Positions 40,483 to 48,181 of a stretch of 63,400 nucleotides of DNA are shown here, piece by piece. Position 1 is the first letter of the stretch; each line of letters starts with the position of its first letter. The stretch is from Sandaracinaceae bacterium. GTDB lineage: Bacteria > Myxococcota_A > Polyangia > Polyangiales > Sandaracinaceae. Below the pieces are notes generated by a model, which did no database searches, had not been told where the DNA came from, and saw nothing but the letters and a program-made list of their open reading frames with translations. A program made the position numbers and the translations under genes. Location: the NCBI GenBank assembly GCA_040218145.1, contig JAVJQK010000050.1, positions 322,501 through 385,900 on the forward strand, read 5' to 3'.

Positions 40483-41472
40483 TCAGAGGAAGCGATCGGT
40501 CCCGCGGGTGCCGTCGCTGGCGAGGTCGGTCGAGAAACGATGCCGCTCGTCGACCAGGCCATCGATGCGCAGCATGACCCGGTCGACCACCTCCTGGAAG
40601 GCGTCGCGGTGCGCGGTCTCGGCCTCGCTCGTGAAGGGGACGAAGGGCACGCGAGGCGCGATGTCCGCGAAGTCGTCGGGGTACATGGGCTCGCCGATGC
40701 GGTAGACGATGCGGCCCGGCTCGGACCGCAGCGAGCGGCCCGTGTAGACCAGGTCGGAGCCGTTGCAGCCGACGGGCACCAGGGTCGCGCCGAGGTGCAG
40801 CACCAGCTCCGCCAGCCCGATGTGTCCGCGCGAGAGCCGCACCGAGCGGGTGCCCTGCGGGAACACGAGGATGTCGAGCCCCATCCAGTGGGCCTGCTCG
40901 TTGAGGCGGACGAAGCGTCGGTTCATCTCGGCGAGCACACCCCGGAGCGCGGCCGACCAGCGCTCACGCGTGGGATCGAAAGCATGCCCCATCATGTCGC
41001 GCGGCTTCTGGAGCACGGCCTCGGGCACCGGGCCCGACACCGGCTGGCCGTCGTCGACCGCGTCCCGCAGCGCGCGATACTCCTCGGGCTCGGGGCGGCG
41101 GCCCATCACGTTCAGGAAGTCTCGCGTGATCAGGTAGCCGCGCGACGCGATCGGGATGTTGTTGGTCAGCCGCATGAACGTCGCGGTGGCCACGTCCTCC
41201 CAGTTCTTCCCCTTCACCCACGTGGCCGTGTAGCGCTCGCGCTCGCGGTGCAGATAGTACTGAAATGGCCAGTAATTGAAGTTGTCCGTGTGGTTCATCG
41301 CGTAGACCACCGGACGCGGGGGGATGCGCTCGAGCCCCTCGACGCGCAGGTCGAGCTTCCGGTAGTCGAAGCGGAGGAACCAGTCTGCGATCAGCCTCTG
41401 CACGGGCGGCTTGGAGCGCAGACGGATGCGGTCGTAGAGGGTGAGGTCGAGCACCCGAGTCGTGTCCGACAT
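40483..41472 (-). CDS. PlsC-like 1-acylglycerol-3-phosphate acyltransferase family protein
   Basis: 329 residues. The acyltransferase block I is VVYAMNHTDNFNYWPFQY, block II is in VKGKNWEDV, and block III is LDILVFPQGTRSVRLSRG, the FPxGTRS phosphate-binding element. A C-terminal element is ATLVPVGCNGSD. It transfers an acyl chain to lysophosphatidate or a related acceptor at the inner membrane. The HX4D dyad reads H-T-D-N-F-N, so Asn stands in place of the catalytic Asp. The start ATG at 41472 sits in a divergent region with the NIDO gene. No SD is obvious. The paralogous substrate is unknown. Confidence 0.85.
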   Translation of the reverse strand: MSDTTRVLDLTLYDRIRLRSKPPVQRLIADWFLRFDYRKLDLRVEGLERIPPRPVVYAMNHTDNFNYWPFQYYLHRERERYTATWVKGKNWEDVATATFMRLTNNIPIASRGYLITRDFLNVMGRRPEPEEYRALRDAVDDGQPVSGPVPEAVLQKPRDMMGHAFDPTRERWSAALRGVLAEMNRRFVRLNEQAHWMGLDILVFPQGTRSVRLSRGHIGLAELVLHLGATLVPVGCNGSDLVYTGRSLRSEPGRIVYRIGEPMYPDDFADIAPRVPFVPFTSEAETAHRDAFQEVVDRVMLRIDGLVDERHRFSTDLASDGTRGTDRFL

Positions 41473-41527
41473 TCCGACCCCCGCGGTCAAGGCCTCTCCG
41501 CATCGGCGAAAAAGTGACCGTCCAGGC

Positions 41528-41556
41528 TTCATCTGGCGTGGGCCGACCGGTACTCT
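41528..41556 (+). promoter_or_regulatory. Possible promoter of the NIDO/MYXO-CTERM gene
   Basis: A weak -35 TTCATC, 17-bp spacer and -10 TACTCT lie 20 nt upstream of the ATG at 41576. The SD TTGGAGG is at 41564-41570. The -35 match is poor, so this is tentative. Confidence 0.33.
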
Positions 41557-41575
41557 GACCCCCTTGGAGGCTTGG

Positions 41576-43231
41576 ATGGGAAGAAGTACCAGTGGTCTGG
41601 CGCGCTCCGCGGCGCTGATGTTCGGGGCCCTGGCGTTCGTGGCCGGGTCGACGACCGCGGCCCCAGCCAGCGCGCAGGCGCCGCTGATCAACACCTACGG
41701 TGGGCCCGTCGGCTTCGGCAGCAACATGCTGCCCATCAACGACGACGGCTCGTCCGACCCCATCGACCTCACGGCCGCCTTCCCGGGCGGCCTCAACTTC
41801 TTTGGCGGGCCCTACACCCAGGTCTGGGTGAACAACAACGGGAACATCACGTTCTCCGGCCCGGTGTTCAACTACACGCCGACGCCTTTCCCGGTCGCGG
41901 ACCGTCCCATGATCGCGCCGTACTGGGGTGACGTGGACACGCGCGGCGGCGGCACGCCCAACAACAACGGCGTGTTCTATCACCTCGAGCCGGGGCGCAT
42001 GGTCGCCACCTGGCACAACGTCGGCTACTACAGCTCCAACGACGATCGCAAGATGGATTTCCAGCTCATCTTGACGAACTCGCTCGACTGCCGCGCCGGC
42101 GACTTCGACGTCGAGTTCCGCTACAACCGCTGCGAGTGGACCACGGGCGACGCGTCCGGCGGCAGCGGCGGTCTCGGGGGGACGCCCGCGCAGGCGGGCT
42201 TCGACGCGGGCAACTCGATGGACTTCGTCGAGATCCCCGGCTCGCGCACGATGGCCATCCTCGACGTGTGCACCACCTCCAACGTCGGCATCCCGGGCGT
42301 CTGGCGGTTCAGCGTGCGCGGCGGCGAGGTCAGCTGCCCCGGCACGGGCGAGGTGTGCGACACGGGCATGATGGGCGCCTGCGGCGTGGGCGTGACCCAG
42401 TGCGTGGGCCGCGACGTGGTCTGCTCGCCCGTCGGCACGATGAGCGCCGAGCGCTGCAACGGCACCGACGACGACTGCGACGGCTCCACCGACGAGGGCG
42501 GCGACCTCTGCAGCACCGCGGGCGACATCTGCGTGCGCGGCAGCTGCGTGCCGCCGTGCTTCGAGGGCGGCTGCGGAGAAGGCGAGAGCTGCAACGCGGA
42601 CGGCATCTGCGTGGAGTCCGCGTGCGTCGACGTGACCTGCCCCGAGGGCCAGCGCTGCCGCGGCGGGAGCTGCGTCGGCGCCTGCGACGGCATCGTCTGC
42701 CCCCACAACCAGCAGTGCGTCGCGGGCCGCTGCACCGATCTCTGCGACGTCCTGACCTGCCCCGACGGCGAGCTGTGCGTCGACGGCGCGTGCGTCGCGC
42801 AGTGCCCCTGCCGGGAGTGCGACGCGGGCCAGACCTGCCTCGCGGACGGGAGCTGCATCGACTCCGCGTGTGACATCGTCACGTGCGATCCTGGCTTCTA
42901 CTGCGAGGCGGGCGAGTGCCGCGACGCGTGCGCGGGCGCGGTCTGTCCCGAGGGCCAGCGCTGCCAGGCCGGCGACTGCGTGGACGGCCCGGCGCCGATG
43001 GCGGACGCTGGCGTGCCGCCCGGCACGGGCGACGGCGGCGCGCCGCCTCCCCCTCCGGGCATCGACGGCGGCGGCATGGAGGACACCGACGGGGGCGTGG
43101 ACCGCCGCCCGCCGGCGCGCGGTGATCCGGGCTGCAGCTGCCGCGCGGCGGGTCGCGACCGGGCTCCCTCGCTCGCGTGGCTGCTCGCGCCGCTCGCCTT
43201 CGTCCTCTGGCGTCGACGAGGCGCGCGGTGA
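41576..43231 (+). CDS. NIDO-like, Cys-rich secreted protein with MYXO-CTERM tail
   Basis: 551 residues, ATG after TTGGAGG. The signal peptide ends APASAQA. Residues 40-230 form a NIDO-like domain (VWVNNNGNITFSGPVFNYTP, PMIAPYWGDVDTR, FQLILTN). Then come a MopE-like CNGTDDDCDG motif and several Cys-rich modules (CPEGQRCRGGSC, CPDGELCVDGAC, CDPGFYCEAGEC). The C-terminus is a MYXO-CTERM sorting tail: GCSCRAAGR, hydrophobic SLAWLLAPLAFVLW and RRRGAR. This signal is known from Myxococcota and is thought to be processed by myxosortase for surface anchoring. The stop overlaps the next lipoprotein gene (GTGA), so the two are co-translated. Confidence 0.92.
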   Translation: MGRSTSGLARSAALMFGALAFVAGSTTAAPASAQAPLINTYGGPVGFGSNMLPINDDGSSDPIDLTAAFPGGLNFFGGPYTQVWVNNNGNITFSGPVFNYTPTPFPVADRPMIAPYWGDVDTRGGGTPNNNGVFYHLEPGRMVATWHNVGYYSSNDDRKMDFQLILTNSLDCRAGDFDVEFRYNRCEWTTGDASGGSGGLGGTPAQAGFDAGNSMDFVEIPGSRTMAILDVCTTSNVGIPGVWRFSVRGGEVSCPGTGEVCDTGMMGACGVGVTQCVGRDVVCSPVGTMSAERCNGTDDDCDGSTDEGGDLCSTAGDICVRGSCVPPCFEGGCGEGESCNADGICVESACVDVTCPEGQRCRGGSCVGACDGIVCPHNQQCVAGRCTDLCDVLTCPDGELCVDGACVAQCPCRECDAGQTCLADGSCIDSACDIVTCDPGFYCEAGECRDACAGAVCPEGQRCQAGDCVDGPAPMADAGVPPGTGDGGAPPPPPGIDGGGMEDTDGGVDRRPPARGDPGCSCRAAGRDRAPSLAWLLAPLAFVLWRRRGAR

Positions 43232-43941
43232 TCGCGCGTCTCTCCCTCGCGGCCTTCCTCCTGCTCGGCGCGCTCGGCTGCGACGGCGGGGAGGATCCGG
43301 GCGACGGCGCGGTCACCCCGGGCATGGACGGCTCGACGTCGCCCGGGCCCGACGGCGCGCCCCCGCCCGGCCCGGACGGAAGCCCTCCGCCGACGGGTGA
43401 CGCGGGCTGCGAGCTCCAGGTGGAGATCTGCGGCGACCGCATGGACCAGAACTGCGACGGCCGGGACCAGTCCTGCGGCGACAACGACGGTGACGGGGTG
43501 GAGGCGTGCCGCGAGGGTGACGACCTGACCCTGTGCGACTGCGACGACACCCGCACGGACGTCCGCCCGCCCTTCGGCGGCAGCGTCCCGGGGGCGCCGG
43601 AGCTCTGCGACGGCCGCGACAACGACTGCGACGGCCGCATCGACGAGTCCTCGGAGTGCTGCGCCGGCTGCGAGGGCATCGAGCCCTCCCGCGCCGACCG
43701 CTGCGACGAAGCGGGTCAGTGCGACTGCTCCACCGCGTCCGGCGTGGGACCGTGCCCCGAGGGCAGCACCTGCTGCTCCACGGGCTGCGTCGACATCCAG
43801 ACCGACTTCGACAACTGCGGCCTCTGCGGCACGCGCTGCACCCCCTCGGCCGATCGCTGCACCGCGGGCGAGTGCCGCTGCGGCGACGGCCCCGTCTGCG
43901 ACCTCACCTTCGAGTGCACCGGCGGCGCCTGCGGGGGCTGA
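43228..43941 (+). CDS. MopE-like Cys-rich lipoprotein
   Basis: 237 residues from a GTG overlapping the previous stop. The lipoprotein signal is ARLSLAAFLLLGALGC. A repeated PGPDGxPPPG linker follows. Putative metal-binding repeats come next (CGDRMDQNCDGRDQSCGDND and CDGRDNDCDGRIDESSECC), of the type found in MopE/TSP3-like surface proteins. The rest is Cys-rich (CPEGSTCCSTGC and DNCGLCGTRC). Predicted to be a surface-exposed, disulfide-rich partner of the preceding MYXO-CTERM protein. Function unknown, but translational coupling suggests that they work together. Confidence 0.87.
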   Translation: MIARLSLAAFLLLGALGCDGGEDPGDGAVTPGMDGSTSPGPDGAPPPGPDGSPPPTGDAGCELQVEICGDRMDQNCDGRDQSCGDNDGDGVEACREGDDLTLCDCDDTRTDVRPPFGGSVPGAPELCDGRDNDCDGRIDESSECCAGCEGIEPSRADRCDEAGQCDCSTASGVGPCPEGSTCCSTGCVDIQTDFDNCGLCGTRCTPSADRCTAGECRCGDGPVCDLTFECTGGACGG

Positions 43942-43947
43942 GCGGGC

Positions 43948-44232
43948 TTGGAACTCGAGCTCCTGATCACGGCGCTGATCCTGGCGTCTGCGTACCTGCT
44001 CTGGCGTGACGTCGCTCGCGAGCGCATCTTTCGAGCCGCGCTTCGTGCCCGTCCTTGCGCCGGCGTCGAATGGTATCGGGCGCACCGAGCGAAGCCGGCG
44101 GCGATTCGGGCGTTCCTTCACCTCGTGGTCGACGCCTGGGCCTTGCCGCCCGAGCTCGCGCTGCGGCTGCGTCCGGATGACCGCGTCGACGTCCTCCACG
44201 CGTGGCGCAACCAGGGCGTCGTGATGGACTAG
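43948..44232 (+). CDS. Small single-TM membrane protein, unknown
   Basis: 94 residues from a TTG at 43948 (GGGGG upstream). One N-terminal TM helix (LLITALILASAYLLWRDV) leads to a basic region (RERIFRAALRARP). It ends in a helical part with LHLVVDAWALPPELALRLRP and DDRVDVLHAWR, which resembles the ELxxxLRPxDRV pattern of ACP-like DUF1493 proteins. That resemblance is weak. The TTG start and lack of a strong SD lower confidence, though codon use looks coding. It is placed just after the MopE-like gene and before the sensor-kinase promoter. Confidence 0.55.
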   Translation: MELELLITALILASAYLLWRDVARERIFRAALRARPCAGVEWYRAHRAKPAAIRAFLHLVVDAWALPPELALRLRPDDRVDVLHAWRNQGVVMD

Positions 44233-44398
44233 AGAGATGATCCACTTACCTCCCGTCGCCTGCCGTCCCCCGCGATTCCTGGGCTGCGTTGCTTCCTCGG
44301 TCACGTGCTGAGAGCACGCTCCTTCGTCGCGCCTTACCCAGAAAACGCGGGGAACGGCATGCTCGGTCCGGTAAGCGGTTCAACTCTCTCGTGCCGCG

Positions 44399-44428
44399 CT
44401 GACGCGCGGCGCTTTGCCATGCTACACT
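44399..44428 (+). promoter_or_regulatory. Promoter of the hybrid sensor kinase
   Basis: CTGACG, 18-bp spacer, TACACT, 30 nt upstream of the ATG at 44459. It lies in the 226-bp gap 44233-44458, which also holds a small GTGCT/AGCAC hairpin and no gene. Confidence 0.45.
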
Positions 44429-44458
44429 CGTCTCCGCGCGCCTCGCGGAACGGAACGG

Positions 44459-45919
44459 ATGTCGGACGAGTATCGGTCCCTGTTCGAGCTCGCCCCGGAC
44501 GCGATCACCGTGGCCGGGCTGGATCGTCGCCACGTCGACTGCAACGAGGCCGCGTGTCTCCTGTTCGGCTATTCGCGCGAGGAGCTGCTCGGCACCCGCG
44601 TGGACGACCTGGTGGATCCCGACGCGCTGCCCGTCGACCCGGTCCGGCTGGAGCGCCTGATCGGGGGCAACGCGGTGTACAAGGTGCGGTCTCTGCGCCG
44701 CAAGGACGGCGGCACGTTCCTGGCCGAGGTGTCGAGCCGGCTGCTCCCGGACGGCCGCGCGCTCGCCATCATCCGCGAGCTCGACACGGACCGGCTCAGG
44801 GCCGCCCACGACGAGGCGCTCGAGGCGCGCGTGAGCGTCGAGCGGCTCGAGTCGCTCGCGCGCCTCGCGGGCGGCGTGGCGCACGACTTCAACAACCTCT
44901 TCACCGTCGTCGCCGCCCAGGCCGAGCTCGCGCAGGGCGGCGTGGACGTGCCCGCGTCCCTCGACGCCATCCTCGAGGCGGTCGCGCGCGGCGCGGAGCT
45001 CACCGCCCAGCTGCTGACCTTCACGCGTCAGCGCGCCGAGGGCGCGGAGGCCCACGATCTCCACGCGCTCGTGCGGGAGAGCCTGCCGATGCTCCGGCGT
45101 GTGCTGGGGGAGACGGTGCCGATCGAGCTCGACCTGTCGGCCAGCGCGCCTCACGTGCGGGCGTCTCGACCCGCGTTCGAGCAGGTCCTCGGCATCCTGG
45201 CCAAGAACGCCAAAGACGCCTCGCCGCGTGGAGGGAGGGTGACGCTGGCCACGCGCGACGCGTCGGACGAGAGCGTGCTGGTCTCGATCCGCGACGACGG
45301 CCTGGGCATGAGCCCGGAGGTGCGCGCGCACGCCTTCGAGCCGTTCTTCACGACCAAGCCCAGGCCCCTCGGGCGCGGGCTCGGGCTGAGCATCGTGCTG
45401 GGGTTCGCGCGGCGGGCGGGCGGCAACGTCCGGCTCCTCAGCGAGGCGGGGGAGGGGACGACGGTGGAGCTGACGCTCCCGCGCACCGACGCGGCGCCCG
45501 CGAAGAGCGCGCCGCCCCGCCCCGCGCGCGAGGCGCCGCGAGCCGGCGGCCGCGTGCTCTTCGCGGAGGACGACGACGCGGTCCGTCGCACGACCGCGCG
45601 CATCCTCCGCATGGCCGGCTTCGAGGTCGTCGAGGCCAACTCCGGGCAGGACGCGCTCGATCGCTACCTCGAGGACGAGGCGTTCGACCTGCTGCTCACC
45701 GACGTGGTCATGCCGGGCATGGACGGCGTCGAGCTGGCGAAGACGTTGCTCCGCCGCCGGCCCGAGCTGCCCATCGTGCTGGTGAGCGGATACACCGCGG
45801 ACCTGCTCGACCGCGCGTCCCTGCCCGCCCGCGTGCGCCTGGTCGGCAAGCCCTTCAGACCGGACGAGCTGCTCGGCGCGCTGAGTCAGGCGCTCGGCCA
45901 GGCCGCGCTCACTCTCTGA
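44459..45919 (+). CDS. PAS-containing hybrid histidine kinase / response regulator
   Basis: 486 residues, soluble. The PAS domain (about 5-120: LFELAPDAITVAGLDRRHV, FGYSREELLGTRVDDLV) is followed by a HisKA domain with H in GGVAHDFNNLFTVV. The HATPase then has an N-box ILAKNAKDASPRGGRV, G1 RDDGLGMSPE, F/G2 FEPFFTTKPRPLGRGLGLSI. The C-terminal receiver has VLFAEDDDAVRRTTAR, the phospho-accepting Asp in LLLTDVVMPGMDGVELAK, VLVSGY and KPFRP. There is no TM helix, so it senses an internal cue through PAS. No output domain is fused and no partner regulator is adjacent. The stop region overlaps the convergent TerB-like gene by 11 bp. Confidence 0.93.
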   Translation: MSDEYRSLFELAPDAITVAGLDRRHVDCNEAACLLFGYSREELLGTRVDDLVDPDALPVDPVRLERLIGGNAVYKVRSLRRKDGGTFLAEVSSRLLPDGRALAIIRELDTDRLRAAHDEALEARVSVERLESLARLAGGVAHDFNNLFTVVAAQAELAQGGVDVPASLDAILEAVARGAELTAQLLTFTRQRAEGAEAHDLHALVRESLPMLRRVLGETVPIELDLSASAPHVRASRPAFEQVLGILAKNAKDASPRGGRVTLATRDASDESVLVSIRDDGLGMSPEVRAHAFEPFFTTKPRPLGRGLGLSIVLGFARRAGGNVRLLSEAGEGTTVELTLPRTDAAPAKSAPPRPAREAPRAGGRVLFAEDDDAVRRTTARILRMAGFEVVEANSGQDALDRYLEDEAFDLLLTDVVMPGMDGVELAKTLLRRRPELPIVLVSGYTADLLDRASLPARVRLVGKPFRPDELLGALSQALGQAALTL

Positions 45920-46445
45920 CGTCGACCACCGCCTCGCGGATCACCTCGAGGCGCGCGTCCGAGACGCCGAACGCCTCGGCCAGCGCGCGGTGCGCCTCGC
46001 GCTCGCCGTCGTCCAGCGTCGCGTCGGCGTCCGCGAGCTGCCAGCTCAGGGCCAGCATCAGCTCGCGCAGCCCCGGCTGCGTCAGCTCCTCGGCGATCTC
46101 CGCGGGCGACAGCGGCACCCGCACCGCGCGCTCGAGGTGCTCCATCGCGTCCGGCGACAGCTCGCTGTGCGCGATGATGCGCATCAGCAGCTCGACCTCC
46201 TCGGGCACGATCTCGCGGTCGGCCTGCGCGAGGTAGATGCACGCGTGGATCGCGCCCCTGCGCTCCCGCTCGCGCACCGCGTCGGACGCGTCGTGGAAGA
46301 ACGTCCGCAGCGCGCTGAGCCCGTCGGGCCCGAGCACCACGTTCGCCAGGACCGCGCCCAGCTCCTCCTCGTGCCCCATCAGCACGCCGCCGCGCGCGAG
46401 CGCGCCCACCCAGGTCGCCGTGGCTTCGATCGGATTGGAGGTCAT
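45909..46445 (-). CDS. TerB/DUF533-like helical protein
   Basis: 178 residues. All-helical, with a TerB-type core (ACIYLAQADREIVPEEVEL, LLMRIIAHSELSPDAMEHL, LTQPGLRELMLALSWQLADA, DATLDDGEREAHRALAEAFG). These acidic motifs are typical of the TerB/DUF533 fold, which binds metal or acts in stress responses. No signal peptide, so it is cytoplasmic. It starts 10 nt after the stop of the upstream minus-strand lipoprotein gene and may be in its operon. A TAAGCT hexamer 7 nt before its ATG overlaps that stop and is a possible leaderless promoter. The fold call is from pattern only. Confidence 0.72.
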   Translation of the reverse strand: MTSNPIEATATWVGALARGGVLMGHEEELGAVLANVVLGPDGLSALRTFFHDASDAVRERERRGAIHACIYLAQADREIVPEEVELLMRIIAHSELSPDAMEHLERAVRVPLSPAEIAEELTQPGLRELMLALSWQLADADATLDDGEREAHRALAEAFGVSDARLEVIREAVVDVRE

Positions 46446-46455
46446 CGCGCGCAGC

Positions 46456-47445
46456 TTATCGCGCCTGCCAGGCCACCGTCGAAAGGTACGGGAGGCTCGC
46501 CGCGTCGGAGACGATGCGCGCTCCGTCGGCGCTGACGGTGGCGGTGCCGAACGCGGCCAGCTCCGCCTCCTCGACCAGGGTCCCGTCCGGCAGCCGCGTC
46601 TCGAGGCCGCCGAGCACGAAGAGGTCGACCGTCGCCCCGGGCGCGAGGCCCGCGTCGTTCGGGAGCGAGAGCGCGGCCGGGCTCCCGAGCGGCCCCTCGG
46701 GTGTGAAGGCGTACGCGCCGAGCAGCGGCCGCCCGTCGGCGAAGCAGCCCCGGGCCTCCTCGGGGAGCGGGCCACCCGCGAGCGACTCGTAGCCGTCGAG
46801 CGTGGCCAGCGCGTCCGGCGCGAGCGTGAGCGTGACGTCGCCGTCGAAGCGCACCTCGCGCGGCGCCGCGGCGTCTCCCCGGGGCGGCGCCTCCGCCGGG
46901 GTGGTGGCGGTGAGCGCGAAGGGGGCGGGCAGATCCACGACCACGCCGTCGCCGGTCTCCGGCCCGTTCAAGGGAAAGGGACAGTAGAGCGCCGCGAGCG
47001 GCCGCCTCGGCGCGACCACCCGCATCGCGGCGCGGTTCAGGCAGCGGATCTCCTCGGGCACCACGATGGTGAACTCGCCGTCCGCGTCGGTCGACGGCGG
47101 GATGAGACACACCAGGCGGTCGTCGGGCGAGACCCGCGCGCAGAGCTGCGGGCGCGCTCCCTCGACCCCCTCGCCGTCCTCGAGGCGCGTCACGCGGCCC
47201 CGGATCGCCACCGTCCAGCGCGCCTCACAGCTCGGGTCCGGGGTCAGGTCCTCGCACGCGAGCGGGTCCGGCTCCGGATCGCACGCGCCGGCGTCCTCGG
47301 GCGCTCCATCGCGGGCGGCGTCGGGCTCGGAGGCGTCGATGGCGGAGCGACCCGCGTCGTCGGGGGGCGTCACCTCGTCGCAGCCAGCGGCCCCGAGCGC
47401 CAGGAGCGGGAAGAACGCGGCGGCGAGCTGTAACGGATGGCGCAC
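46456..47445 (-). CDS. Lipoprotein of unknown function with carboxypeptidase-regulatory-like domain
   Basis: 329 residues. The signal and lipobox are LAAAFFPLLALGAAGC, followed by an Asp/Ala/Gly linker. A beta-rich domain starts at RWTVAIRGRVTRLEDGEGVE and TDADGEFTIVVPEE, which looks like a carboxypeptidase regulatory-like (transthyretin-type) module. The rest is beta-rich (VVVDLPAPFALTATTP, VRFDGDVTLTLAPDALATLD). No catalytic motif is seen. A -10-like TACTAT lies 13 nt upstream of its ATG on the minus strand. The divergent partner is the thioredoxin-like lipoprotein gene 40 bp away. A TerB-like gene follows after 10 nt. Confidence 0.8.
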   Translation of the reverse strand: MRHPLQLAAAFFPLLALGAAGCDEVTPPDDAGRSAIDASEPDAARDGAPEDAGACDPEPDPLACEDLTPDPSCEARWTVAIRGRVTRLEDGEGVEGARPQLCARVSPDDRLVCLIPPSTDADGEFTIVVPEEIRCLNRAAMRVVAPRRPLAALYCPFPLNGPETGDGVVVDLPAPFALTATTPAEAPPRGDAAAPREVRFDGDVTLTLAPDALATLDGYESLAGGPLPEEARGCFADGRPLLGAYAFTPEGPLGSPAALSLPNDAGLAPGATVDLFVLGGLETRLPDGTLVEEAELAAFGTATVSADGARIVSDAASLPYLSTVAWQAR

Positions 47446-47485
47446 GGGGGCATAGTAGTCGCCGCTCGGCGAACGGTTTCACCCA

Positions 47486-48175
47486 ATGCACACACTTCCC
47501 CTCCGCTCCCTCCTCGCCTTCGCCCTCTGCGCGATGGGCCTGACCGCGGGCTGCACCTCGGAGCCGCCGACCGACGCGCCCGACGCGTTCGTCCCCATGG
47601 ATCCCGACGCGGCCGCGCCCGTCGGCGACGCGGGCGCCGGGATGGGGAGCGACGCCGGCGCGCCCGACTCCGGCGTGGACGCGGGCCCGCCGCCCGCGAT
47701 GTGCCCGCCGAGCGGGCCCTACGGACCCGACGCGGGCGACGTCGCACAGGAGCTGGTCCTGATGGACTGCGACGGGGTCGCGCACTCGCTGCATTCGCTC
47801 TGCGACCGCGAGGTCACCTGGATCTTCGAGCTCGCCGACTGGTGCCCCCCGTGCCGATCCTTCGCGCGCGACGACGCCAACCGCATCTACGATCGCTTCG
47901 TCGCGGAGCACGGCGATGCCTTCGCGGGCTGGATGATCGTCAGCGAGGACATGGGCTTCGACCCGGCCGACGCCGCCGACTGCGCCGCGATCCGCGAGCG
48001 CTACGGCATCCACATGCCCGTCCTCATCGACCCGACCGGCGCCTTCCAGGACCAGCTCGACGTCGCCTCCAACGAGGTGCACGTCGTGCTGACAGAGGGC
48101 GCGGTCATCGACTGGAAGGGCCACTACGCGGGTGATCGAGTCGAAGGCCGCATCGAGGGCGCCTTCGCGCGCTGA
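47486..48175 (+). CDS. Thioredoxin-like (TlpA/ResA type) lipoprotein
   Basis: 229 residues. The signal is LLAFALCAMGLTAGC, then a Gly/Ala/Asp linker, then a thioredoxin fold with the active site CPPC in FELADWCPPCRSFARDDAN. Downstream VPTDxxG-like elements are IHMPVLIDPTGAFQ and EVHVVLTEGAVIDWKGHYAG. The proline opposite the CPPC is the cis-Pro in MPVLIDP. Likely a periplasmic or surface thiol-disulfide oxidoreductase, fitting a genome with many Cys-rich exported proteins. Its stop is 6 nt from that of the convergent metallopeptidase gene. Confidence 0.9.
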   Translation: MHTLPLRSLLAFALCAMGLTAGCTSEPPTDAPDAFVPMDPDAAAPVGDAGAGMGSDAGAPDSGVDAGPPPAMCPPSGPYGPDAGDVAQELVLMDCDGVAHSLHSLCDREVTWIFELADWCPPCRSFARDDANRIYDRFVAEHGDAFAGWMIVSEDMGFDPADAADCAAIRERYGIHMPVLIDPTGAFQDQLDVASNEVHVVLTEGAVIDWKGHYAGDRVEGRIEGAFAR

Positions 48176-48181
48176 GCACGT

